Shown here piece by piece: positions 16,786 to 26,095 of a DNA stretch of 64,000 nt (its first letter is position 1; each line of letters opens with the position of its first letter). The notes beneath the pieces were generated by a model. The model worked only from the letters and a program-made list of their open reading frames with translations. It was not told where the DNA came from and made no database searches. This DNA comes from Pseudomonas fluorescens (GTDB lineage: Bacteria; Pseudomonadota; Gammaproteobacteria; Pseudomonadales; Pseudomonadaceae), in the NCBI RefSeq assembly GCF_040448305.1, contig NZ_CP148752.1, positions 2,728,001 through 2,792,000 of the forward strand, read 5' to 3'. The translations under genes and the position numbers were made by a program.

Positions 16786-16944
16786 GGCGGCTACAGGCAG
16801 AAGAGGATGGCCTGTGGATGCACAAAGTACGCCATGGCGGGTGGCCCCCGTGTGGAGCGGGGTGGCGCACGGCAAGGCGTTTAAAAGACGCACTGCATTG
16901 GGGCCGGGTGTTACCGAGTGCTACAGGGTTGGTAGCAGAAATGA

Positions 16945-17340
<396 letters not shown>

Positions 17341-17363
17341 GAGGGGGGCCTCCTGATGGCTAT

Positions 17364-18593
17364 TCACGCTCCCGACGAGCGTTGTCCAGTAGACGGCAAC
17401 AGTATGGTCAGAATTCCCAGCAACGGCAGGAACGAACACAACGTGTAGACATATTCGATGCCATGAATATCCGCCAGGTGCCCCAGCAGCGCTGCACCAA
17501 TCCCGCCGAAACCGAACATCAGGCCGAAGAACACCCCGGCGATCATGCCGACGTTACCGGGCACCAGTTCCTGGGCGAAGACCACGATGGCCGAGAACGC
17601 CGAGGCGAGGATGAAGCCGATGATCATGCTCAGCACGCCCGTCCAGAACAGGTCGACGTAGGGCAGGGCGAGGGTGAAGGGCGCGGCGCCGAGGATGGAA
17701 AACCAGATCACCCGCTTGCGGCCGATCCGGTCGCCGATCGGGCCACCAAAGAACGTGCCCGCTGCGACAGCGCCAAGAAACAGGAACAGGTACAGCTGCG
17801 AACTGGCCACCGACAGGTTGAACTTCTCGATCAGGTAGAAGGTGAAGTAGCTGGTGAAGCTGGCCATGTAGAAGTACTTGGAGAACACCAGCAACGCCAG
17901 CACCACCAGGGCGAAGGTCACCCGCCGTTTCGACAGGCCGTGGATGGCCTTGCTGCCTTGCTTGAGCTTGAACAGGTTCAGGTGATTGCGGTACCAGCGG
18001 CTCAGGCCGTATTGCACGAGGATGGCGAACACCGCGAACAGACCGAACCAGGCGACGTTGCCCTGGCCATAGGGAATGATGATCGCGGCGGCCAGCAAAG
18101 GGCCGAAGGCACTACCGGCATTGCCACCGACCTGAAAGGTCGACTGCGCCAGGCCGTAGCGACCACCCGAGGCCAGGCGCGCAACCCGCGAGGTCTCCGG
18201 GTGAAAGGTCGACGAGCCAACCCCCACCAGCGCCGAGGCCACGAGAATGGCCGGGAAGCTGCCGACCATCGACAGCATCAGAATACCGATCAGGGTGCAG
18301 ACCATGCCCGCCGGCAACAGCCAGGGCTTGGGATGACGGTCGGTGTAGAAACCGATCCACGGTTGCAGCAGTGAGGCGGTGAGCTGGAAGGTCAGGGTGA
18401 TCAGGCCGACCTGGGTGAAGCTCAGACCATAGCTGGCCTTGAGCATCGGGTAGATCGACGGCAGCACGGCCTGGATCAGGTCGTTGATCAGGTGCGCCAG
18501 CGCGCAGGCGCCGATGACGCGCATGACCAAGGGGCTGGCCTGGCTGGCCACCGAAGCGGTGGATGAGGGTGAACTGAGGGTGGTGGTCGACAT
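17364..18593 (-). CDS. fsr: MFS transporter, fosmidomycin resistance (Fsr) type
   Basis: A 409-residue major facilitator with twelve predicted helices. HLINDLIQAVLPSIYPMLK, SLLQPWIGFYTDRHPKP and GPIGDRIGRKRVIW match the Fsr efflux pumps that export fosmidomycin in E. coli. The N-terminal 25 residues are serine/threonine-rich. It is divergent from an AraC regulator 123 bases away, a likely control arrangement, and is followed by a VOC gene. Assigning fosmidomycin itself as substrate is only by family. Confidence 0.83.
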   Translation of the reverse strand: MSTTTLSSPSSTASVASQASPLVMRVIGACALAHLINDLIQAVLPSIYPMLKASYGLSFTQVGLITLTFQLTASLLQPWIGFYTDRHPKPWLLPAGMVCTLIGILMLSMVGSFPAILVASALVGVGSSTFHPETSRVARLASGGRYGLAQSTFQVGGNAGSAFGPLLAAAIIIPYGQGNVAWFGLFAVFAILVQYGLSRWYRNHLNLFKLKQGSKAIHGLSKRRVTFALVVLALLVFSKYFYMASFTSYFTFYLIEKFNLSVASSQLYLFLFLGAVAAGTFFGGPIGDRIGRKRVIWFSILGAAPFTLALPYVDLFWTGVLSMIIGFILASAFSAIVVFAQELVPGNVGMIAGVFFGLMFGFGGIGAALLGHLADIHGIEYVYTLCSFLPLLGILTILLPSTGQRSSGA

Positions 18594-18716
18594 GGGCGAT
18601 CTTCCGGATAAACGCGAACTGCGAAGCAGTCAATTTCAGGGTTCGGCGTTATCCTATGGGTCTTGAAAACGCCCGTCTCGCGCAGATCGGGCATCGACAA
18701 TCGCAAAAAGGGCGTC

Positions 18717-19490
18717 ATGATCAAACCACTGGATAAATTTCTCGCGGACATCGACCAAGGCGACTGGGACGTTCGCAGCAGCGCGACCGATTACCCGGAA
18801 AACTGGTTTATCCAGCCGCACTCCCACGAGAAGCATCAACTGATCTATGCCATCGAAGGTGTGATGGTGGTGCACGCCGCAAGCAGCCAATGGACCGTTC
18901 CGCCGAGCCGTGGAATCTGGATGCCGAGTGGGGAAGTGCACTCGATTCGCTGTGTCGGGCCAATCAAGATGCGCAGTGTTTTTGTGCACCCTGACGCGAG
19001 CGTCGGACTGCCCGCCGAACCTCGGGCTGTGAGCGTTTCTGCACTCCTGAGTGAGCTGATCAAAGTCTCGGTTGATTTCGAATTCAGCGAAGAACCGAAC
19101 TCACGGGAGGCCCGCGTACTGTGCCTGATCCTGGATGAACTGACGATCCTGCCGACCTTGCCGTTGAACCTGCCGCAGCCCGCCGACCAGCGTATCAACC
19201 TGATCTGTAGCGCGTTGCAGCGTGATCCGGGGGATGGCTCGACGTTGTCGGACTGGAGCGCCCGCTTGAGCCTCGACGCCAAAACCATCCAGCGCAGGTT
19301 CCGCAAGGAAACCGGCATGACCTTCGGCCAATGGCGCCAGCAAGCGCGACTGCTGCTGGCGCTGGAACGAATAGCCGTCGGGGAGAAGATCATCGACATT
19401 GCCGGTGAACTGGGATACGACAGCCCCAGCGCGTTCACCACCATGTTCAAGAAGCAGTTCGGCAAGACGCCGAGTGATTTTTTCAAGTGA
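18717..19490 (+). CDS. AraC family regulator with cupin sensor
   Basis: A 257-residue regulator: an N-terminal cupin (HSHEKHQLIYAIEGVM appears as PHSHEKHQLIYA, then WMPSGEVHSI) and a C-terminal AraC DNA-binding domain (LSLDAKTIQRRFRKETGMTF, GYDSPSAFTTMFKKQFGKTP). The ATG at 18717 follows an AAGGG; an upstream TTG at 18663 is unlikely. It is transcribed away from the fsr-like pump, which it probably controls in response to a small molecule (inference from divergence). Confidence 0.85.
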   Translation: MIKPLDKFLADIDQGDWDVRSSATDYPENWFIQPHSHEKHQLIYAIEGVMVVHAASSQWTVPPSRGIWMPSGEVHSIRCVGPIKMRSVFVHPDASVGLPAEPRAVSVSALLSELIKVSVDFEFSEEPNSREARVLCLILDELTILPTLPLNLPQPADQRINLICSALQRDPGDGSTLSDWSARLSLDAKTIQRRFRKETGMTFGQWRQQARLLLALERIAVGEKIIDIAGELGYDSPSAFTTMFKKQFGKTPSDFFK

Positions 19491-19531
19491 GGCGGCCGCC
19501 CGTGGGACGGCCGCTTGACGCCTGAATCAGC

Positions 19532-20359
19532 TCAGGATCCTTGCGGCGTTTCACCTCGCGCCAGTCGCGCATTGATGTCTTCGATGACCGCCGGCAGATC
19601 GACGATGGTGTCGATCAGGTAGTGCGGGCGGGAGCCTTCGAACATCCTGACGATGCGGGCCCGCTCACTGTCCAGCCTGTCGGAGGGCAGGACCTTGTAT
19701 TGCTCGTAGGTCAAGCCCAGGGCATTGCCGGAACAGGTCAGCGCGACCGTCCACATCCCGGCGGCCCGGCCTTCGAGAATGCCGGGCCAGGTGTCGTCGA
19801 CCTTGACGCAGGCGGCGACGTCGCTGATCCCCAGGGCAATCACGTTGGCCAAGGCCTGGGCCGGGTAGGGGCGGCCGTTCGGGACCTCGTCGGTGGCCAC
19901 CACATGGTCCGCCACGTAGCCATTGTGTCGCGCCAGCTCGACCACTTTTTCCATGACCACGGCCGGGTAACCGGAGCAGGAACCGATTTTCAGGCCCTTG
20001 TCGCGCAAGGCGTCGATGGTGTTCAGCGCGCCGGGAATCAGGGCCGAATGCAGGGCGATTTTCTCGATCTGCAGTGGCATGAACCGTTCGTACAGTGCGG
20101 TGACATCGTCATCGGTCGGCAGGCGGTCAAACACCGCACGGTAGCGTTCGGCAATCTGTGGTTGATTGCACAGGGTGCGGATGTGATCCCACTTGCCCAT
20201 GCCCATCGGACCCCGCGCTTCTTCCAGCGAAACGGCGACGCCGAATTCGGCAAAGGCTTCGACGAAAATCTGCGTGGGGGCGAAGGAGCCGAAATCGACG
20301 ACGGTGCCGGCCCAGTCCAGGACCACGGCTTGCAGTTGGGTCGGTTGTTGGTAGTTCAT
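19532..20359 (-). CDS. phnX: Phosphonoacetaldehyde hydrolase
   Basis: A 275-residue HAD-superfamily phosphonatase. DWAGTVVD carries nucleophile D15, followed by the alanine that distinguishes PhnX from other HAD enzymes; K56 in MGMGKWDHI is the Schiff-base lysine, matching the known D12/K53 pair of the Bacillus enzyme with an offset of three. It splits phosphonoacetaldehyde into acetaldehyde and phosphate. GGAG lies seven bases before the start. It is the last gene of a same-strand set with LysR, MFS and an iron alcohol dehydrogenase; no phnW transaminase is present. Confidence 0.93.
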   Translation of the reverse strand: MNYQQPTQLQAVVLDWAGTVVDFGSFAPTQIFVEAFAEFGVAVSLEEARGPMGMGKWDHIRTLCNQPQIAERYRAVFDRLPTDDDVTALYERFMPLQIEKIALHSALIPGALNTIDALRDKGLKIGSCSGYPAVVMEKVVELARHNGYVADHVVATDEVPNGRPYPAQALANVIALGISDVAACVKVDDTWPGILEGRAAGMWTVALTCSGNALGLTYEQYKVLPSDRLDSERARIVRMFEGSRPHYLIDTIVDLPAVIEDINARLARGETPQGS

Positions 20360-20445
20360 GGTATTTCTCCATTTTTTGTTGTGGGCAGGCCGTCCCTCCT
20401 GTTGCCAGGAAGTAGGCCTATGGATTGCTCAAGGGTGAGACGAAA

Positions 20446-21318
20446 TCAGGTGGCCGGGGTCGGGCTCGAGTCGAACAGCTCCGCGATCATTGGCCGGTTT
20501 CGGCGAATGCCCAGGCAGCACAGGTGGTAGTCGATGGAAAACGGGTGATTGACGAAGGTGATCGGTTTGGTGCCCGGGGTTTCGGCGTACTCGACGGCCG
20601 AGACGAAACCGATGCCGATGCCCTTGGCGATGGCATGCACGATGGCCTCGCGGCTGTTCAACTGCATGACGCAGTTCAGCGCGACGCCCAGCTGCTTGCA
20701 GCTTTCCTCCACCAGTTGACGAGTGCGGGAGCTTTTTTCCCGCAGCACCCATTTCTCCTCGCTGATCTGCTCGACATGCACTTCTTTCTGCCGGGCCCAG
20801 TGATGGTCGTCACGCACCACGGCGATGATCGGGTAGCGCCGGTAAAGCTGCGTGTCAAAGCGTTGGTCGAATTCCGACAGGGCCAGGATCGCCACATCGA
20901 TATCGAAGTTGAACAGGCGATCCAGGGTCTCTTTTTCCGGGGAGAACGAGGTTTCCAGCTCGATGTCCGGATGCCGTTGCATCAGCTCGTAGGTCAGGTT
21001 CATGGCAATCGGCGGCGACACTGCACCCAGGCGCAGCATGCCGGTCTTGCGTTGCTTGAAACTTTGCAGCAATTGCACGGCTTCATCCTCCTGGCCGAAC
21101 AGGCCCTGGGTGATCGCGTAGAGCTGGTGCCCGGCGGCACTCATTTCGATAAAGCGGCCGCGGCGATGGAACAGTTCCACGGAAAACTTCTTCTCCAGGG
21201 CGTTGACCTGCTCACTGACCGTGGGCTGGCCGACGCTCAAATACTCGGCGGCGAGGGTGAAACTGCCGGTCTTGGCCACCGCATGAAATGAACGTAGCCA
21301 CTTGTGGTACTGGTACAT
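20446..21318 (-). CDS. LysR family regulator of the phosphonate cluster
   Basis: A 290-residue LysR protein. The N-terminal winged helix reads FHAVAKTGSFTLAAEYLSVGQPTVSEQVNALE; a substrate-binding domain follows (MLRLGAVSPP, CVMQLNSREAIVHAIAKGIGIGFVS). It sits between phnX and the organophosphate-type transporter on the same strand, 86 and 54 bases away, so it probably senses a phosphonate and activates the cluster (inference). Confidence 0.85.
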   Translation of the reverse strand: MYQYHKWLRSFHAVAKTGSFTLAAEYLSVGQPTVSEQVNALEKKFSVELFHRRGRFIEMSAAGHQLYAITQGLFGQEDEAVQLLQSFKQRKTGMLRLGAVSPPIAMNLTYELMQRHPDIELETSFSPEKETLDRLFNFDIDVAILALSEFDQRFDTQLYRRYPIIAVVRDDHHWARQKEVHVEQISEEKWVLREKSSRTRQLVEESCKQLGVALNCVMQLNSREAIVHAIAKGIGIGFVSAVEYAETPGTKPITFVNHPFSIDYHLCCLGIRRNRPMIAELFDSSPTPAT

Positions 21319-21372
21319 AGACGATCCTGTTCCTGAGCCGCTGCCATTGATTCAATCTGTCCGGCCGGGCCA

Positions 21373-22668
21373 TCAACGCCTGATGAACAGCGCCACCGAC
21401 GCGCTGCAGAGACAGGCAGCGGTGACCACGATGAAGATCAGCGAGGTGTTGCCGGTACTGTCGAGCATACTGCCGATCAGCGGTTCCGCCAGGCCGGCGA
21501 ACAGGTAGGACGAGAAGTTCATCACACCGGTCGCGGTGCCGGCGCGCTTGGCGCCCACCAGGTCCGGGCACAGCGCCCAGAAGCTGGAAGCGGGGCCGTA
21601 CACGAAGAAACCGCAGAGGAACAACGCCACAAGGCCGGTTGCGCTGTGGGGGGCAAGGGTCCACATCCACATACTGGTCGCCGCGCCGAGGAACATATAG
21701 AGCATGATCGCCAGGTAGCGTTTGGAGCCGAACAGCTTGTCCGAGATCCAGCCGTTGCTCAGCGCGCCGATGGCCATGCCGACCGGAAGGGCCACGGTGA
21801 TCCACTTCGGATCGATCATGCTGTCGCCGGTCTTCCAGTTGGCGCCCAGGAAGTGCACCGGCACCCAGACGATCAAGCCATAGCGGGCAGCGTTCTGAAA
21901 CCCGAGGGATGCGGCAGCGATGATCAGGCGAAAGTTTTTCAGAACAGCTTTGTAACGCTGCGCGGAAGTTTCGACTTCGCCCTGGGCCACTTCATGGCTT
22001 TTGTCCTCGGCGTTGGCCACACCGGTGTCGGCAGGCGGCTCGAAACCCAGGTCTTGCGGACGCTCGCGGGCCACCAGGTAGAAGATGATGCCGCCCGCCA
22101 GCATGAGCAACACGGGCAGGCGGAAGATCCAGCGCCACTCCAGTTGCATCACTTCCAGCACGACGATCGAGGTCACGTAGGAAAGCACTGACGCGCAGCC
22201 GGCCGCGAACACATAGAAGCCGTAGACCTTGCCGCGTTCGCCCGCGCTCCACCAGTTGGAGATCAGCCGACTGCCCGGTGCCCAGCCCAATGCCTGGAAG
22301 TAGCCATTGATCCCCCAGGGCAGGATCAGCCCGGCGAAACCGCTGGCGAAACTGGTCACCCAGTTGGCGCCGCAGGACAGTACGGCGCCCAGGGTCATGA
22401 TGCGCCGGCCACCGAATTTGTCGGCGAGGTTGCCGTTGATGGCCTGGCCAATGGCGTAGGCCCAGAGCATGGCGGCCGAAACCCAGCCGAGGGTTTCCTT
22501 GCTCAGGCCGAATTCGGCCTGGATACCCGGGATGGCGAAACCGAAGGTCTGGCGTCCGGTGTAGAAAAACAGATAGCAAAACATGGCTGCCAGCAGCATC
22601 CGCCACTGGGCGACGCGAAACGATGCGGTGTGTACGGCGAGACCTGGCATGGTTTGGGCACGATTCAT
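21373..22668 (-). CDS. MFS transporter, organophosphate:phosphate antiporter type
   Basis: A 431-residue transporter with twelve helices, related to GlpT, UhpT and PgtP (FFYTGRQTFGFAIPGIQAEFGLSK; GNLADKFGGRRIM; GWAPGSRLISNWW). The conserved arginines expected for phosphate-group binding are plausible in the first helices (YTGRQ). A charged loop of about 60 residues lies in the middle. Its position between an iron alcohol dehydrogenase and LysR-PhnX suggests uptake of a phosphonate such as 2-aminoethyl- or 2-hydroxyethylphosphonate. AAGGAAAAG precedes the start. Confidence 0.82.
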   Translation of the reverse strand: MNRAQTMPGLAVHTASFRVAQWRMLLAAMFCYLFFYTGRQTFGFAIPGIQAEFGLSKETLGWVSAAMLWAYAIGQAINGNLADKFGGRRIMTLGAVLSCGANWVTSFASGFAGLILPWGINGYFQALGWAPGSRLISNWWSAGERGKVYGFYVFAAGCASVLSYVTSIVVLEVMQLEWRWIFRLPVLLMLAGGIIFYLVARERPQDLGFEPPADTGVANAEDKSHEVAQGEVETSAQRYKAVLKNFRLIIAAASLGFQNAARYGLIVWVPVHFLGANWKTGDSMIDPKWITVALPVGMAIGALSNGWISDKLFGSKRYLAIMLYMFLGAATSMWMWTLAPHSATGLVALFLCGFFVYGPASSFWALCPDLVGAKRAGTATGVMNFSSYLFAGLAEPLIGSMLDSTGNTSLIFIVVTAACLCSASVALFIRR

Positions 22669-22798
22669 GATCTTTTCCTTATTCTTGTTCGGTCCCTGCG
22701 AATTGCATCGCAGGGTGCACTCTTTTTCAGGTGCAGCAGGAAATCGTCGCGGCTCGTTACGCCGCTGGCAGTGTAGTGTCTTTGGGGGCTGGCGAGCC

Positions 22799-23890
22799 CT
22801 AGGCCGCTCGTGAGCCGATGAAGTTCTTGCCGCGTGCGCCCTGCAGGGCGAAATCGATCATGGTTTGGGCCTCTTCGGCCGTTACGCCGTAGTCGGCGAA
22901 CTCGGTTTTCACTTCCAGGCTGTGCAGGAAGGCGCGCAAACGGGCCTGGGCTTTATCCAGGTCTGGCCCGAAAACCCGTTGCAGGGTCTTGTCGCGCGTC
23001 GCGTCGTGGCCCCAGGCAAGGCCCAGAACCAGTGGCAGGGTGAAGGAGCAGGCAATGCCATGGGGCAAGCCGTAGTGCAAGGTCATCTCATAGGAGATGG
23101 AGTGAGCCAGTGCGGTCTTGGTGTTGGAGAACGCCATGCCGGCCTTGAGTGCGGCGAGGGCCATCCGTGAACGCAGTTCCTGGCTGGACAGGTCCCTCCG
23201 CAGCAAGGGCAGGCATTCGAGGATGTCCTCGATAGCAGAGATGGCGAAGGTGTCGGAAAGCGGGTTGGCGTTGATGTTCCAGATCGACTCCAGTGCGTGG
23301 GACAGAGCATCCAGCCCGGTGGAAACGGTGACGCTGGCCGGCACCGTGAGCATCAGTTGCGGATCGATGATGGCGACGCGTGGCCAGGTGCAGTCCAGGT
23401 GCAGGGAATACTTCTTGTGGTTAGCGGAGTCCCAGATCGTCGCCCAAGGCGTGACTTCACTGCCGGTGCCTGCCGTGGTCGGGGCTGCGATCAGCTGTTT
23501 ACTGCGTGCCGGAACGAAGGGTTTACCGCTTGCCAGCAATGCCAGTAGCTCATCGAAGCGGCCTGACTCGGTGCCGACAATCAGCGCCTTGGCGGTGTCG
23601 ATCGCACTGCCGCCACCGACGGCAATCACCGCATGGCAATCACCGGCCTCTTGCCAGAAGCGTTCATAGGTTGCGCGAAGTTGCGCGACATCGGGATTGG
23701 GCTGGACATCTTCGATCACGTAGACCAAGCGTTCGCCCAGCAGCGCTTGAAGGCGATCCACCAGCCCCAGGCCACGGGCTTCGGGAAAGGTCACGACGGC
23801 AACGTTCTGGTGTTCGGTGATGGCGGCAAGCTCTTGCAGGCTGCCCCAGCCGAAACGGGTATCCACTGGATTGTGAAATCGGGCGGTCAT
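22799..23890 (-). CDS. Iron-containing alcohol dehydrogenase (phosphonoacetaldehyde reductase-like)
   Basis: A 363-residue group III alcohol dehydrogenase. Cofactor binding is by VGGGSAIDTAKAL and APTTAGTGSEVTPWA; metal ligands lie in GLDALSHALE and the HSISYEMTLHYGLPHG region. AAGGA precedes the ATG at 23890; the longer frame to 24037 has no support. With PhnX downstream, it could interconvert 2-hydroxyethylphosphonate and phosphonoacetaldehyde, as the PhpC-type reductases of phosphonate biosynthesis do in reverse. That role is inferred from context only. Confidence 0.83.
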   Translation of the reverse strand: MTARFHNPVDTRFGWGSLQELAAITEHQNVAVVTFPEARGLGLVDRLQALLGERLVYVIEDVQPNPDVAQLRATYERFWQEAGDCHAVIAVGGGSAIDTAKALIVGTESGRFDELLALLASGKPFVPARSKQLIAAPTTAGTGSEVTPWATIWDSANHKKYSLHLDCTWPRVAIIDPQLMLTVPASVTVSTGLDALSHALESIWNINANPLSDTFAISAIEDILECLPLLRRDLSSQELRSRMALAALKAGMAFSNTKTALAHSISYEMTLHYGLPHGIACSFTLPLVLGLAWGHDATRDKTLQRVFGPDLDKAQARLRAFLHSLEVKTEFADYGVTAEEAQTMIDFALQGARGKNFIGSRAA

Positions 23891-24157
23891 GGCGGGTCCT
23901 TGTTTTTGTTGTTGGAAGTGACGCCATGCTCGCGGTCCACGGACTGCTGCACAAATCGATAATTCGCAGGTTTGAATCGGCTGGGCCGATAACGGCCGAT
24001 TGGAAGGACCGGGCTGATGTTTCGCTTTCAATCCCAATAAAGAAACTACCTACAACACTGCGGTAATTGCCGTTACCGATGGGGTTCGTCTCAATAGCCC
24101 GCCTGCGGGGGCTGCCCTAGGCTGTGTGCTTTTGGCAAACCGGTGGGCGGAGTCGTT

Positions 24158-24781
24158 ATGCGTTTATTTGAACTGATCACTTTTACCGTGCGCGTGCGCA
24201 CGGTGGCCGATGCGCTGGCACGCATCGAGAATGAGTTGGCGAAGCCGGAAGTCGGCGGGGTGTTGATGGGGTGCTGGGCCTCGGAAATCGGTCAGTTGAA
24301 CCAGATCGCCGTGCTGCGTGGCTATGGAGACGAAAGCCTTCGACAAGCGGAGCGCGAGCGTTTTTTGCTGGGGGGCGGGGCGTTTGGCATCAACGAATGG
24401 ATCACCGATCTGCGCATCGAAAACTACACGTTGTTTCCCTTCCTCGAACCCTTGAGCGCGGGCCGGCACGGTCCATTCTACGAACTGCGCGTCTACGACC
24501 TGGTCAGCAGCGGGTTGCAGCCCACCCTCGACGGCTGGAGCAAAGCCATCGAAGCGCGAACCGCTGAACAGTATTCGCCGGTGTACGCGGCGTTCTACGC
24601 CACCGACGGTGCGCTGCCACGCTATTTGCACATCTGGCCCTGGACCACCCTGGAGCAGCGCCTGCAAGTGCGCACCCATGCGGTCGCCGACGGCGTCTGG
24701 CCGCCGGAAAACTCCGGCCCGCAACTGCGCGACATGCGCTCGACGATCTACCTGCCCGCGAAGTTCTCGCCCTTGCAATGA
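24158..24781 (+). CDS. NIPSNAP family protein
   Basis: A 207-residue soluble protein with two ferredoxin-like NIPSNAP repeats, the second marked by YELRVYDLVSSGLQPTLDGWSKAIEAR and LPRYLHIWPWTTLEQRL. GGAG lies five bases before the ATG. NIPSNAP proteins in bacteria have no firm function; they often accompany catabolic genes. It is divergent from the iron alcohol dehydrogenase over a 267-base gap in which I see no other gene, and converges with the hydroxyproline cluster. Confidence 0.8.
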   Translation: MRLFELITFTVRVRTVADALARIENELAKPEVGGVLMGCWASEIGQLNQIAVLRGYGDESLRQAERERFLLGGGAFGINEWITDLRIENYTLFPFLEPLSAGRHGPFYELRVYDLVSSGLQPTLDGWSKAIEARTAEQYSPVYAAFYATDGALPRYLHIWPWTTLEQRLQVRTHAVADGVWPPENSGPQLRDMRSTIYLPAKFSPLQ

Positions 24782-24805
24782 CGAGGGCTCGGCTTGACCG
24801 GGGCC

Positions 24806-26092
24806 TCAGAAACGATCCAGCCGGTACGGCGCAGTCGCCGGCAGGCCTTGAGGCTGGGCGTCGGTCAAAGGCGAGGCCATCTGCGCAATCATTTCCGCCG
24901 TGACCGCCGCCTGAGTCAACCCCAGATGCTGATGGCCGAAGGCGAGCAGGACTTTGCCGTCGCACACCCGGTCAATGATCGGCAGCGAGTCGGGCAGCGA
25001 GGGGCGGAAACCCATCCACGGTGTGGCGGCTTCGGCACTCAGGTCGCGTTTGAACAGGCCTTTGCTCAGGCGGTGCAACTGCCAGGCGCGTTCCATGGTC
25101 GGTGGGCAGTCGAGACCGGCGAATTCGACGGTGCCGGCCAGGCGCAGCCCATCAGCCATCGGCGTCATGATGAACTTACGCTCCAGTGAGGTGACGGCAA
25201 ACGGCAAGCGCTCGTGTTCGTGGGGCAGCATCAGGTGATAGCCGCGCTCGGTGTCCAACGGCACCTTCTTGCCGGTCAGCGCGGCGGTGAGTTTTGCTGA
25301 ATGGGCGCCGCAGGCAACCAGCACTTGGCGACTGCTCATGCGGCCTTGATCGGTGATCAACGACACGCCGTGTTCATTCAATTGCCCGCCCTCGACCCGC
25401 TGCTTGAGGAACTGCACGCCGCTGCTTTTAGCGGCGTGAACCAGTTCGCCAACCACCCGGAAGGGATCGAGAAAATGCCCGGTGCGCGGAAAGAACAAGC
25501 CGCCCTGGATCTGCTCGCTGAGTTGCGGCGCCGCATCCCGTACCGCCTTGGCCTGCCAGAAATCCACCGGCACTTGCTGCTGGCGCATGCGGGTCTGTAG
25601 CGCTTCGATGGCCTGTTGCGAGTCGGCCCGCTCGAACACCAGCAAAGAGCCGTCCTCCTTGAGCAACCCGGGGCGCTCTATGGTTTCCAGCAAGCGCTGC
25701 CAGGCACCCAGGCTGCTTTCGTTGAGGGCGCGGATGCCGGCCACGGTGCGCTGGAACGGCGCCGGTCGCAGGTTGAGCAACAGGCGCATGAACCAGGGCA
25801 GGGCTCGGGGCATGTATTTCCAGTCCAGGCGCAGCGGGCCCATCGGGTCCATGAGCATGGCGGGCAGGCGTTTGAGGATCGACAGGTCGGCGATGGGGAA
25901 CACCTGCTCGGTGGCCAGGTGCCCGGCGTTGCCGAACGAGGCGCCACGGCCGGGCTCCTGTTGATCGATGACCACCACCCGCCGGCCCTGGCGCGCCAGG
26001 CGCAGAGCGCAGGCGACGCCGATGATTCCGGCACCGATCACGGCAACGTCCGCCGCGGCGTGGGGGCTGTTGAAAAGGGAGTCGTTGGACAT
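24806..26092 (-). CDS. lhpB: FAD-dependent D-hydroxyproline dehydrogenase-like oxidoreductase
   Basis: A 428-residue DadA-like amino acid dehydrogenase. VIGAGIIGVACALRLARQG binds FAD, GRGASFGNAGHLA follows, and the C-terminal GFRPSLPDSLPIID plus AFGHQHLGLTQA are typical. It would oxidise cis-4-hydroxy-D-proline to the pyrroline carboxylate, passing electrons to the respiratory chain. It begins three bases after the lhpG-like stop. Gene order with epimerase, deaminase and semialdehyde dehydrogenase matches the lhp pathway of P. aeruginosa, which supports the assignment. Confidence 0.83.
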   Translation of the reverse strand: MSNDSLFNSPHAAADVAVIGAGIIGVACALRLARQGRRVVVIDQQEPGRGASFGNAGHLATEQVFPIADLSILKRLPAMLMDPMGPLRLDWKYMPRALPWFMRLLLNLRPAPFQRTVAGIRALNESSLGAWQRLLETIERPGLLKEDGSLLVFERADSQQAIEALQTRMRQQQVPVDFWQAKAVRDAAPQLSEQIQGGLFFPRTGHFLDPFRVVGELVHAAKSSGVQFLKQRVEGGQLNEHGVSLITDQGRMSSRQVLVACGAHSAKLTAALTGKKVPLDTERGYHLMLPHEHERLPFAVTSLERKFIMTPMADGLRLAGTVEFAGLDCPPTMERAWQLHRLSKGLFKRDLSAEAATPWMGFRPSLPDSLPIIDRVCDGKVLLAFGHQHLGLTQAAVTAEMIAQMASPLTDAQPQGLPATAPYRLDRF

Positions 26093-26095
26093 GGC

